A DNA stretch of 17,537 nucleotides from an uncultured Ruminococcus sp. (GCA_945867875.1 CAMBJF010000031.1:1-17537); one strand, 5' to 3'. Shown: positions 7,475 through 15,220, counted from the stretch's first letter. Numbers and translations: made by a program. Notes: generated by a model from the letters alone, not told the origin.

Positions 7475-9793
7475 ATGCGTAAAAGGAGCGGACAAAGCCG
7501 CTGGGAAAAAGCTGTTTTCGGCGTAATTTATCTCGCTGCTGCTGTTATCGCAGTCATACTTGTTGTGAACATAATAAGGAACGACCCCGACAGCGCATCG
7601 GCTGCCATTTCGGCAGTATGCTATGTAATTGCCGCTGCCTTCTTCGTAGGTGCGGTGGCACTTATCCAAAACAGCCGCACAAGCAAATTCAAGGAGCTTA
7701 AAAATATCGAAAAAACTATGGAACAGATCAACTCTATGGTCGTTCTGTGGGACACCTCATTCACCTATGTGAGGGCAAATGACACATTTATCAGGACAAC
7801 AGGCTACTCGGAGGAAGAGCTACTTGACCCTGAGGTAATGAAAAATGTTCTCCCCCCCGATGCATTCTCGGAAAATCTTCAGGGAATAATCAACAACAGG
7901 GACGAGGAATTTATTATCCGCACCAAAAACGGTTCGGGCGTGTGCACAGTATGGAACACCTCCATCGTTACGACCATAGACGGAAGAACGATGCGTGAGG
8001 GTATGACAATTATGATGTCAATAGGTCCCAACCTTACCGAAACAAACAAGATGAAACAGGAAGTCATTGCAGCTTCCAAAAAGCTCCGTGAATCCGAAAA
8101 GCGCTATTCTCTTTCCATGGACCTCTCCGAGATCGGTCTTATACTTAAGGAAAAGGGCAGCAGCCGCTTTTATGTTTCCGACCAGCTCTGCGAGATGCTG
8201 GGGATAGTCTCAACAGGCGGATATGCCGAGGGCGAGGCTATCAGAGAGGTTTTCCACCCCAAGGACAGAATCGTTTTTGACACCTTTGCTTCGGGTATGA
8301 AGAATGCTTCCGAGGACCTTTCCCGTGACGAGATACATTCCGTGGATTTCCGTGCACGTTCTGCCGACGGCGACTATCACTGGTTCAATTTCAGATATCA
8401 GTCCCCCGAATCCGGCGACCTTGACGTGGGCGGCGCTATTATGGACATCACCGCCGAAAAGGAAAAGGACCTTGTTATCGAGCGTATGGCGTATATCGAC
8501 GAGGTAACTCAGATATACAACAGAAACAAGTTTATGATGATGGGCAACGAAATTCTCGAATGCACAAGGCTTGACAAGACTGTCAATTACTGGGTCATCG
8601 TTCTCGATATCGACAGCTTCCACATCATCAACGACACCTGCGGCTACACAAACGGCAACCACCTTCTTAAGGAGATCGCCGCAGTGCTCCTTTCAAACCT
8701 CACCGAGGGCGGCTTCACTGCAAGAATTGGCGGCGACAACTTCGCTCTCCTTATCAGAGCCACCGATGACGATGAGCTGCCAATGCGCCTTATAAAGCGC
8801 ATTCAGCTTGACATTGCAAACATTGACGGAATGGGTCTTGAGACCCAGAACATCACCTGCTCCGCAGGCTACTGCCTGATGTCCGACGGCGGCATGGGCG
8901 ATTTCGCTCAGGTGCTCGACCGTGCGGAATTTGCTCTGAGCCTTTCCGACGGCACAAGAAGCTCTATTCTCCGTTTCGACAACCGTGCTCACGATGCAAT
9001 CATCGCAGGCAACGCCATAGAAAAGGACCTGAGCCGTGCTATCGAGAACAACGAGCTTGTGCTTTACTATCAGCCTAAGATAAACCTTGAGGACGGCACC
9101 GTTATGGGTATGGAGGCTCTTATCCGCTGGATAAAGCCCGACGGAACCGTTGTTCCCCCCAGCGACTTTATCCCCGTTGCGGAAAATTCGCTGCTCATCA
9201 CTCAGATAAGCAAATTTGTGCTCTTCGAGGCGTGCAGACAGAACAAGCAGTGGCAGGATATGGGTCTTGCCCCTGTTACCGTTTCCATAAACCTTTCTGC
9301 AATTGACTTCTATCAGACAAATGTTACCGAAACTATCCGCACAGCTCTCAGCGAAACAGGGCTTGACGCTCAGTATCTCGATGTTGAGCTTACCGAGAGC
9401 CTTGCTCTTAAGGACATCGACCACGCTGTTATGCAGATGCAGGAGATAAAGGACCTTGGCGTAAAGCTTTCAATGGACGATTTCGGAACAGGCTACTCAT
9501 CACTGAGCTACATTCAGATGCTCCCCATTACTCTGCTGAAGCTCGACCGCTCCTTTATTATGTATCTTGAAGAGGACGAGATTTCCAGAGAAATTGTTTC
9601 CGCCGTTATCAGAATTGCCAAGTCCAAGAAGATCGAGACCATCGCAGAGGGCATCGAAACTGTGGGACAAGGCGAGATACTTAAAAAATCAGGCTGTGAC
9701 TATGCTCAGGGCTATTTCTTCGGCAAGCCTATGCCTGCTGACAGATTTGAGGAATTTCTCCGTTCCAGACAGAACAGTACTGTTAAAGTTTAA
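7475..9793 (+). CDS. Membrane PAS-PAS-GGDEF-EAL protein, predicted c-di-GMP phosphodiesterase
   Basis: 772 aa from the chosen start. Two membrane helices (13-34 and 44-64) are followed by two PAS-like sensor domains (about 82-190 and 209-325), a GGDEF domain (about 335-500) and an EAL domain (about 515-765). The cyclase site reads GGDNF (419-423), losing the conserved Glu; GH and GD of the usual GH..GD region are GY and GN, and no RxxD inhibitory site is present, so synthesis of c-di-GMP is unlikely. The phosphodiesterase site looks complete: EALIRW (547), Asn606, Glu638 and Glu641 in ELTES, DDFGTGYSS (668), Lys689, EGIE (725) and Gln745. Family knowledge says such degenerate GGDEF domains can bind GTP and activate the EAL domain; that role is inferred here. 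It probably lowers c-di-GMP in response to a membrane or cytosolic PAS signal. pfkA follows after 42 nt. Confidence 0.92.
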   Translation: MRKRSGQSRWEKAVFGVIYLAAAVIAVILVVNIIRNDPDSASAAISAVCYVIAAAFFVGAVALIQNSRTSKFKELKNIEKTMEQINSMVVLWDTSFTYVRANDTFIRTTGYSEEELLDPEVMKNVLPPDAFSENLQGIINNRDEEFIIRTKNGSGVCTVWNTSIVTTIDGRTMREGMTIMMSIGPNLTETNKMKQEVIAASKKLRESEKRYSLSMDLSEIGLILKEKGSSRFYVSDQLCEMLGIVSTGGYAEGEAIREVFHPKDRIVFDTFASGMKNASEDLSRDEIHSVDFRARSADGDYHWFNFRYQSPESGDLDVGGAIMDITAEKEKDLVIERMAYIDEVTQIYNRNKFMMMGNEILECTRLDKTVNYWVIVLDIDSFHIINDTCGYTNGNHLLKEIAAVLLSNLTEGGFTARIGGDNFALLIRATDDDELPMRLIKRIQLDIANIDGMGLETQNITCSAGYCLMSDGGMGDFAQVLDRAEFALSLSDGTRSSILRFDNRAHDAIIAGNAIEKDLSRAIENNELVLYYQPKINLEDGTVMGMEALIRWIKPDGTVVPPSDFIPVAENSLLITQISKFVLFEACRQNKQWQDMGLAPVTVSINLSAIDFYQTNVTETIRTALSETGLDAQYLDVELTESLALKDIDHAVMQMQEIKDLGVKLSMDDFGTGYSSLSYIQMLPITLLKLDRSFIMYLEEDEISREIVSAVIRIAKSKKIETIAEGIETVGQGEILKKSGCDYAQGYFFGKPMPADRFEEFLRSRQNSTVKV

Positions 9794-9835
9794 ACCCCAA
9801 GTTCAAATCATCTTATTTGAAAGGACGATCGCAAA

Positions 9836-10921
9836 ATGGCTAAGAAAAGAATAGGTATCCTTACAAGCGGCGGCGACTGCCCCGGTCTTAACGCTACAAT
9901 AAGAGGCATTGCAAAGGCGTGCTACGAAAAAATGGGCGTTGACAATGTTCAGATCGTGGGAATCCAGAACGGATATTACGGTCTTATCAACAACATTGCC
10001 CGTGAGATGCAGCCCTCGGAATTTTCGGGCATTCTCACTCAGGGCGGTACCATTCTCGGCACAAAGCGTCAGCCTTTCAAGATGATATCCAGCATCGGCG
10101 AGGACAATATCGACAAGGTAAAGCTGATGAAAGAGACTTACAAGAAGCAGAAGCTTGACTGTCTCCTTACCCTCGGCGGCAACGGCACTCACAAGACCGC
10201 AAACCTCCTCAGTGAAGAAGGTCTTAACGTTATCGGTCTACCCAAGACCATTGACAACGATATTTACGGCACTGACGTGACTTTCGGCTTCCACACAGCC
10301 GTTGATATCGGCACAGATGTTATCGACAGGCTCCACACCACAGCCGCTTCCCACAGCCGTATCCTTATGGTCGAGATAATGGGCAACAAGGCAGGCTGGC
10401 TCACCCTTTACTCGGGCATTGCAGGCGGTGCCGACGCTATCATTATCCCCGAGATACCCTACGACATCGACAAGATATGTCAGGCTATGCAGAAGCGTGC
10501 GGACAACGGTCACTGCTTCTCTATAGTGGCTGTTGCGGAGGGCGCTTACAGCAAGGAAGAGGCTAAGCTAAAAAAGAAAGAGCGTGCCAAGGCAAGACTT
10601 GACGCAGGCATCACCACAGCCACAAACAGCATTGCGGCTCAGATACAGAAAAACACAGGCATCGAAACAAGAGTATGCGTTCCGGGACATATGCTCAGAG
10701 GCGGCAGCCCCTCCGCATACGACAGAATACTTGCCACCCGCTTCGGCGTAAGAGCGGCTCAGCTCATCGACGCAGGCAAATACGGCGTTTCCGTTGCGAT
10801 GATAAATGCAAAGATAGGCGAAAATCCCCTCAGCGAGGTTGCAGGAAAGACAAAGTTCGTTGACCCCAACGGCAATTATGTCACCACTGCAAAGGACCTC
10901 GGGATCTCTTTCGGAGACTGA
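9836..10921 (+). CDS. pfkA: 6-phosphofructokinase, group-III-like
   Basis: Phosphorylates fructose-6-phosphate at the committed step of glycolysis. Family motifs are TSGGDCPGLNATIRG at the N-terminus, LGGNGTHKTA, PKTIDND with the presumed catalytic Asp140, MVEIMGNKAGWL, and PGHMLRGGSPSAYDR. Substrate-determining positions are mixed. Gly117 (Gly104 in E. coli) suggests ATP use, while Lys137 (Gly124 in E. coli) is the residue seen in PPi-using and mixed group-III enzymes. The magnesium-binding Asp103 of E. coli is replaced by Asn116. I believe this combination is common in clostridial PFKs. AAAGGA precedes the ATG by about 11 nt. With only 42 nt after the GGDEF-EAL gene and no promoter seen there, the two are probably co-transcribed. 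A terminator follows. Confidence 0.94.
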   Translation: MAKKRIGILTSGGDCPGLNATIRGIAKACYEKMGVDNVQIVGIQNGYYGLINNIAREMQPSEFSGILTQGGTILGTKRQPFKMISSIGEDNIDKVKLMKETYKKQKLDCLLTLGGNGTHKTANLLSEEGLNVIGLPKTIDNDIYGTDVTFGFHTAVDIGTDVIDRLHTTAASHSRILMVEIMGNKAGWLTLYSGIAGGADAIIIPEIPYDIDKICQAMQKRADNGHCFSIVAVAEGAYSKEEAKLKKKERAKARLDAGITTATNSIAAQIQKNTGIETRVCVPGHMLRGGSPSAYDRILATRFGVRAAQLIDAGKYGVSVAMINAKIGENPLSEVAGKTKFVDPNGNYVTTAKDLGISFGD

Positions 10922-10940
10922 TTTTTAAGTTTGATAATGT

Positions 10941-10983
10941 GAACCGTTTTCGTCCTTTGTGACGGGAACGGTTCCCTTTTTTT
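10941..10983 (+). terminator. Intrinsic terminator after pfkA
   Basis: GAACCGTT (10941-10948) pairs with AACGGTTC (10967-10974). An inner CGTC/GACG pairing extends the stem, and seven T residues follow (10977-10983). Confidence 0.9.
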
Positions 10984-10997
10984 GGTAATAAATCTGC

Positions 10998-11026
10998 TTG
11001 ACATTGTGAAAATTGTATGATATAAT
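10998..11026 (+). promoter_or_regulatory. Fully consensus promoter of the DUF3592-like gene
   Basis: TTGACA (10998-11003), exactly 17 nt, then TATAAT (11021-11026) preceded by TGA, an extended -10. All core elements match consensus. An imperfect dyad, AAAATT-G-TAT around 11019 and ATA-T-AATTTT, spans 11009-11029 over the -10. Its AT-richness makes chance symmetry possible, but it could be an operator. Confidence 0.88.
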
Positions 11027-11062
11027 TTTGTAAGAAACATATTCTTAGGGAGGAAACAAGCA

Positions 11063-11764
11063 ATGAAACTGAAGAAACGTTATATTGTAGCCTGCGTGCT
11101 TCTTTGTATCGCAGCAGTTGCGCTCTGCGTAGGCGTGTTCAACATTGAAATGGGACTTGCACGCTATTCCAAGCTTAACAAGGTCACAAGCGAAACATGG
11201 TATGCCACTGCGGGAAGCGACCCTGTTACAGGCGTAAACACAGACCTTTTCATCACCGAGATACGCAAGGGCGATGATTATGAGCAGGCAAAGGCAAATG
11301 AAAAATTTTCCTACATTGGAAAACAGTCTTTCGCTAACGGCAAGTGCGTTATGTTCGGCAAGGAAGTTTACGTCAACGACGTTACCCTTAACGGCAAGAA
11401 TCCCTCCACAGGCGAGGATTACAAAATGGGTGACAGAGTTTCCGTTTACTACAAGCCCGACAACCCAAGACTTATGTACGTTGAGACTAACTACACTATT
11501 TATCTCATCCTGCTTATCGCTCTTCTTGTTGTTGCGATCGCTCTTGTTATCGTATGCCGAATCGTCAATAAGAGTATGAAGGATAATACTTTCAGCGAAG
11601 CTGCGGTAACGATCATGGATATTCCTATGGCGGTTCTCGTGGCAGGATTTATCCTCTCGTTCTTTGCGGGAATGTTTATCGGAAACCTTTCCGTCGATGC
11701 TACATACACCGCTATCAATGACACCATCGTTCAGGGTATCACAGCAGGCGAGATCTCTTTCTGA
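11063..11764 (+). CDS. DUF3592-like membrane protein of unknown function
   Basis: 233 aa. A first membrane helix at about residues 7-29 is followed by a roughly 115-residue extracytoplasmic or folded segment. That segment ends in GDRVSVYYKPDNPRLMYVE, which resembles the tail of DUF3592 domains (a Tyr-x-Pro-x-x-Pro strand before a membrane helix). Helices at about 148-171 and 190-215 follow, then a short tail. No enzymatic motif is visible. The ribosome binding site AGGGAGGAA (11047-11055) is strong. Together with the perfect promoter upstream and terminators on both sides, this is an independently and probably highly transcribed single gene. The DUF3592 assignment is from pattern memory and is moderate; the coding call is firm. 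Confidence 0.82.
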   Translation: MKLKKRYIVACVLLCIAAVALCVGVFNIEMGLARYSKLNKVTSETWYATAGSDPVTGVNTDLFITEIRKGDDYEQAKANEKFSYIGKQSFANGKCVMFGKEVYVNDVTLNGKNPSTGEDYKMGDRVSVYYKPDNPRLMYVETNYTIYLILLIALLVVAIALVIVCRIVNKSMKDNTFSEAAVTIMDIPMAVLVAGFILSFFAGMFIGNLSVDATYTAINDTIVQGITAGEISF

Positions 11765-11786
11765 TACGCTTTTAAAAACAAATATC

Positions 11787-11817
11787 AAAGGGTACACTTT
11801 AAACGTGTGCCCTTTTT
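11787..11817 (+). terminator. Intrinsic terminator between the membrane gene and def
   Basis: AAAGGGTACAC (11787-11797) pairs with GTGTGCCCTTT (11805-11815) with one G-U pair, around a 7-nt loop, followed by T residues to 11817. It ends only 18 nt before the def start codon, leaving no space for a downstream promoter. Confidence 0.85.
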
Positions 11818-11835
11818 CATTAGTGAGGTATTAAA

Positions 11836-12249
11836 ATGGTTAGAGAAATAAAAAAGGGCATTGAAATTTTCAGCGAAAAGGCACTTCCTGCGGAGAGAGG
11901 CGATGTGAAGTACGCCAAGGACCTCCTTGACACATTGAAAGCAAATTCGGACATCTGCGTGGGTATGGCGGCAAATATGATAGGCGTGAACAAGCGTATT
12001 GCCGCTGTTTCCTCGGGAAAGAGCAGCTTTGTGCTCATAAACCCCGTCATCACGGCACATTCCGAGGAGACATATCAGGCAAGCGAGGGCTGTCTTTCAC
12101 TTGAAGGCAAAAGATATGTTGAAAGATATGAATGGATATTGGTGGAATACTACGACATAAAATTTAAAAAGCAGAAGCAGAAATTTTCGGGCTTCACCGC
12201 TCAGATAATCCAGCACGAGACAGATCATTTTGAGGGAAAGGTCATCTGA
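11836..12249 (+). CDS. def: Peptide deformylase, divergent short form
   Basis: Removes the N-formyl group from nascent proteins. At 137 aa it is shorter than typical PDF (about 165 aa) and matches a short clostridial/streptococcal form. The metal site is intact: Cys86 in EGCLSL, and His127 and His131 in QHETDH with Glu128 as general base. Motif I, normally GxGxAAxQ, reads C-V-G-M-A-A-N-M (41-48), so the Gln that helps stabilise the oxyanion is Met48. I recall the same GMAANMIG in other members of this short form, so it may define a subfamily with altered rate or substrate rather than a dead enzyme. GTGAGGT (11824-11829) is the ribosome binding site. No promoter is visible between it and the preceding terminator. 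trmO follows after 3 nt. Confidence 0.88.
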   Translation: MVREIKKGIEIFSEKALPAERGDVKYAKDLLDTLKANSDICVGMAANMIGVNKRIAAVSSGKSSFVLINPVITAHSEETYQASEGCLSLEGKRYVERYEWILVEYYDIKFKKQKQKFSGFTAQIIQHETDHFEGKVI

Positions 12250-12252
12250 GAT

Positions 12253-12927
12253 ATGGATATCAAAGTTATTGCAAGGATAGAAAATGATTTTACGGAAAAA
12301 TTCGGCGTTCCGAGACAAAGCGGGCTTGCGGATATCCGTTCAAGGATAGTTTTTGAACCCGAATACCGCATCACCGACGCTTTCAGAGGGCTTGAAGGCT
12401 TTACCCATATTTGGCTTTTGTGGCAGTTCTCCCGGGCGGTGAGAGACAGCTGGTCGCCAACGGTGCGTCCACCGAGACTTGGGGGCAACACCCGAATGGG
12501 CGTGTTCGCCACCCGCTCCCCTTTCCGTCCCAACAACATCGGGCTTTCATCGGTGCGGCTGGATAAAATAGACCTGCACACCCCCGACGGCCCTGTGCTT
12601 TACGTTTCGGGAGCTGACCTTATGAACGGCACGCCTATCATCGACATAAAACCATATCTCGCCTACACCGACTCCCACCCCGAAGCATCGGGGGGCTTTG
12701 CCCTTACGGACAGGGAGGGCAGAATGAGGGTGGATATATCAAGTGAGCTTGCCGCAGAATTTCCCGAAGAAAAGCTCAATGGTCTTGTGCAGGTATTGTC
12801 CCAGGACCCCCGCCCTCAGTATCAGTCATCGGCTGACAGAGTATATACAATGAGCTTCGGCGGCTGTGAGATATCATTTACCGCAGACGATAATGTCATA
12901 ACTGTTACGGATATACAAAAAAGTTGA
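12253..12927 (+). CDS. trmO: tRNA (N6-threonylcarbamoyladenosine-37) N6-methyltransferase, TrmO/TsaA family
   Basis: Uses S-adenosylmethionine to methylate t6A at position 37 of tRNAs such as tRNA-Thr, tuning decoding. The 224-aa sequence has the family hallmarks FTHIWLLWQFS, RPPRLGGNTRMGVFATRSPFRPN, IGLSSVRL, GADLMNGTPIIDIKPYLAYTDSHP, and a C-terminal domain with QVLSQDPRPQY and YTMSFGGCEISF. The start is the ATG 4 nt after the def stop, with a GAGGGAAAGG purine run inside the end of def as a likely ribosome binding site. def and trmO thus appear to form one unit of two translation-related enzymes. No clear terminator follows; the 138-nt gap to the next gene holds that gene's promoter and inverted repeat. 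Confidence 0.93.
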   Translation: MDIKVIARIENDFTEKFGVPRQSGLADIRSRIVFEPEYRITDAFRGLEGFTHIWLLWQFSRAVRDSWSPTVRPPRLGGNTRMGVFATRSPFRPNNIGLSSVRLDKIDLHTPDGPVLYVSGADLMNGTPIIDIKPYLAYTDSHPEASGGFALTDREGRMRVDISSELAAEFPEEKLNGLVQVLSQDPRPQYQSSADRVYTMSFGGCEISFTADDNVITVTDIQKS

Positions 12928-12981
12928 TATTTTTTCGGTCAAATGCACAGTAATTCTATTATTTTTGTACATTACTTACAG

Positions 12982-13016
12982 ATTACACATAAAGCTATTG
13001 TCAAAAGCTGTGTAAT
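12982..13016 (+). repeat. Inverted repeat over the fapA promoter (possible operator)
   Basis: ATTACACA (12982-12989) is repeated in exact inverted form as TGTGTAAT (13009-13016) with a 19-nt spacer. The -35 hexamer lies in the spacer and the right arm lies between -35 and -10, a placement suited to a repressor. No regulator gene adjoins it. Confidence 0.5.
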
Positions 13017-13026
13017 ATGGTATAAT
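12998..13026 (+). promoter_or_regulatory. Sigma-A-type promoter of the fapA-like gene
   Basis: TTGTCA (12998-13003), 17-nt spacer, TATAAT (13021-13026) with an extended TGG before the -10. The start codon lies 40 nt downstream of the -10. Confidence 0.85.
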
Positions 13027-13065
13027 CAAACATAGAAATAAACGAAAGAAAGGACGGATAATTAT

Positions 13066-14448
13066 ATGGCACAGACCAATAATACCCCCGTTGACGGCGA
13101 AGTTATCATCACCGTCCCCCAGAACTTTTCGGCGGCATATATTTCCATTTATCCGCCTCAGAACGGCGGCAGGGAGATAACCTTTGACAAGGTGATGTCG
13201 GCTCTTGCCGTAAAGGGTGTCAAGTACAACATCAACGAAGAGCTTATCCGCAGTCTTATCCAGCGAAAGGACTTTGACAAGGAGATAAAGGCTGCCGAAG
13301 CCGATATGCCCGTGGACGGCAAAAACGGCACTATCACATACAAATTCGACAAAGAGCAGGTCATCGCCCCCCAAGAGGACGACAAGGGCTTTGTGGACTA
13401 CAAGAACCTTGGTCTTATAAGAAATATCCGTGAAAATGAGGTCATTGCGGTCATAACTCCCCCCGAGCAGGGCACGGACGGCAAGGACATCAGGGGCGTT
13501 GTTATGAAAGCCGCTCCCGGAAAGCCTGCGCCGTTTACCGTGGGCAGGGGCACACGTCTCACGGAGGACGGTCTGTCCATCGTGGCTGCCATTGACGGTC
13601 ACGTATGCTACCGTGACAAGACCTTCTGCGTTGACCCAACTGTTACCATAAGCGGCGATGTTGACGCATCTGTGGGAAATATCGACTTTCTGGGCGATGT
13701 TATCATCAAGGGCGAGGTAATGGAGGGCTTCTCCGTAACTGCGGGCAGAGATGTTACCGTTGGCGGAAACGTGACGGGAGCTAAGATAAAGGCAGGCGGC
13801 TCCATAACCATAAAAAAGGGCGCTATAAACTCAAAGCTCACGGCTCACGGAAATATTTCCTGCCAGTTCTGCGAATATTCGGATATCTCCACCGACAGCG
13901 ACCTTAACATTCAGAATTTCGTTATCTGCACAGTCTACTGCGGCGGAAATCTTACATCAAAGAGCATAAACGGCGGCAAATACACCGTTCTCGGCAACAC
14001 CGAGGTCACATATCTCGGCACAAAAAATTACGCTCCCACCGAGGTCACAGCAGGCGACAACGCTATGCTCACGGAGGAGAAAAATGACTGTCTCAAAAAG
14101 ATATCCGAGTTTGAGACCACCATTGAGCGCTGCAATCAGATAGCCGAGTTCCTCACCGCAAAGCGCAAGGAGCTGAAAGGTCTCCCCGAGGACAAAGAAG
14201 AGCTTCTCGGCTCTGCCATAAAGACCAAGTTTGCAAGCCAGAACAGCATCAAGCAGCTGAGAAAGCGCATTGCAAACATTGACGAGAGCCTGAGCGAAGT
14301 TCAGAAATGCTATGTGGCTGTAAAAGGCATCGCATACCCGGGCGCAAAGGTTGTCATAAACGATTCGGTGAAGAAGTTCGAAGCCGAAACACCGAGGGTA
14401 AAAATTTTCCTTGGCGATGACGGCGAACTTGTTTCGGGCACAGTTTAA
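13066..14448 (+). CDS. FapA/DUF342 family protein
   Basis: 460 aa, cytoplasmic, no signal peptide. The N-terminal region (about 1-190) has the family-typical stretch VKYNINEELIRSLI and the VDYKNLGLIRNIRENEVIA / PPEQGTDGKDIRG segment. From about residue 195 to 330 a series of short G-D/G-N turns (ISGDVDASVGNIDFLGDVII, then GRDVTVGGNVTGAKIKAGG) indicates a right-handed beta-helix of the DUF342/bactofilin-like kind. A coiled coil follows at about 340-410 (EFETTIERCNQIAEFLTAKR) and a short C-terminal beta region. In Bacillus and Vibrio, relatives affect flagellar assembly or envelope-linked processes. No flagellar gene is nearby, so the role here is open. AAAGGA before the ATG is the ribosome binding site. 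A terminator follows the stop codon. Confidence 0.87.
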   Translation: MAQTNNTPVDGEVIITVPQNFSAAYISIYPPQNGGREITFDKVMSALAVKGVKYNINEELIRSLIQRKDFDKEIKAAEADMPVDGKNGTITYKFDKEQVIAPQEDDKGFVDYKNLGLIRNIRENEVIAVITPPEQGTDGKDIRGVVMKAAPGKPAPFTVGRGTRLTEDGLSIVAAIDGHVCYRDKTFCVDPTVTISGDVDASVGNIDFLGDVIIKGEVMEGFSVTAGRDVTVGGNVTGAKIKAGGSITIKKGAINSKLTAHGNISCQFCEYSDISTDSDLNIQNFVICTVYCGGNLTSKSINGGKYTVLGNTEVTYLGTKNYAPTEVTAGDNAMLTEEKNDCLKKISEFETTIERCNQIAEFLTAKRKELKGLPEDKEELLGSAIKTKFASQNSIKQLRKRIANIDESLSEVQKCYVAVKGIAYPGAKVVINDSVKKFEAETPRVKIFLGDDGELVSGTV

Positions 14449-14462
14449 CTTACAAAATACAT

Positions 14463-14497
14463 ATCTCTCCCCAAGGGGCTTTCGGGGAGAGATTTTT
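14463..14497 (+). terminator. Intrinsic terminator after the fapA-like gene
   Basis: ATCTCTCCCC (14463-14472) pairs exactly with GGGGAGAGAT (14484-14493) over an 11-nt loop, followed by T residues to 14497. The ribosome binding site of the next gene begins 8 nt later. Confidence 0.88.
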
Positions 14498-14504
14498 GGT
14501 ATAT

Positions 14505-14509
14505 GGGAG
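14505..14509 (+). promoter_or_regulatory. Ribosome binding site fixing the SanA-like start
   Basis: GGGAG lies 7 nt before ATG 14517. An upstream in-frame TTG at 14496 falls within the terminator T-run and has no ribosome binding site. Confidence 0.75.
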
Positions 14510-14516
14510 TGATATT

Positions 14517-15218
14517 ATGACGGACAAAGCAAAGCGGATATGGAAAAGGCTTTTAAAAATTTTCATTGTCCTTGTTATCATCGGGATAGTGGGGATATGC
14601 GCCGCTTTGGGCATAAGCGAATTTGTGAAAAGCTCCGTTTCGGACAGGCTCATTACCCCCGAGGCGGCGGCAGAGCTTTCGGACATCGACTGCATAATCG
14701 TTCTCGGCTGTCGTGTAAACGGCGAGACCCCAAGCCCTATGCTCAGTGACAGGCTCACAAGAGGGGTGGAGCTTTATGATATGAATGCTGCTCCCAAGCT
14801 CCTTATGTCGGGAGATCACGGCAGGGTGAGCTATGACGAGGTGAACGCTATGAAACAGTTTGCCATTGACAGGGGCGTTCCCTCCGAGGACGTTTTTATG
14901 GACCACGCAGGCTTTTCCACCTACGAGACGATGTACAGGGCAAAGGAGGTTTTTGCGGCAAAGCGGGTCATTATCGTGACCCAGAAATATCATCTTTACA
15001 GAGCCGTGTACATTGCCGAAAAGCTTGGGCTTGAAGCCTACGGCGTTGACTCCGACCTCCAGAGCTACATAAAACAGCCCTATTACAACGCCCGTGAGAT
15101 ACTTGCACGGGACAAGGATTTTGTGAAGGTCATCTTTAAGCCAAAGCCCACGTATCTTGGGGAGGTCATTCCCATAAGCGGAAGCGGCGATCTGACAAAT
15201 GACAAGGAATTTACGTGA
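14517..15218 (+). CDS. SanA-like DUF218 membrane protein
   Basis: 233 aa from the chosen ATG. A positively charged start (KAKRIWKRLLK) leads into one membrane helix at about 13-33, followed by an extracytoplasmic DUF218 domain. Family signatures are DCIIVLGCRVNGETPSPMLSDRL, a repeat-like LLMSGDHGR with YDEVNAMKQFAIDRGVP, VFMDHAGFSTYETMYRAKEVF, and IIVTQKYHLYRAVYIAEKLG. SanA of E. coli limits entry of vancomycin at high temperature; DUF218 proteins are generally linked to envelope integrity, with no settled reaction. The gene starts just after a terminator, with no promoter of its own that I can see, and ends 17 nt before the mannanase gene, so the two are likely co-translated. Confidence 0.88.
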   Translation: MTDKAKRIWKRLLKIFIVLVIIGIVGICAALGISEFVKSSVSDRLITPEAAAELSDIDCIIVLGCRVNGETPSPMLSDRLTRGVELYDMNAAPKLLMSGDHGRVSYDEVNAMKQFAIDRGVPSEDVFMDHAGFSTYETMYRAKEVFAAKRVIIVTQKYHLYRAVYIAEKLGLEAYGVDSDLQSYIKQPYYNAREILARDKDFVKVIFKPKPTYLGEVIPISGSGDLTNDKEFT

Positions 15219-15220
15219 TG

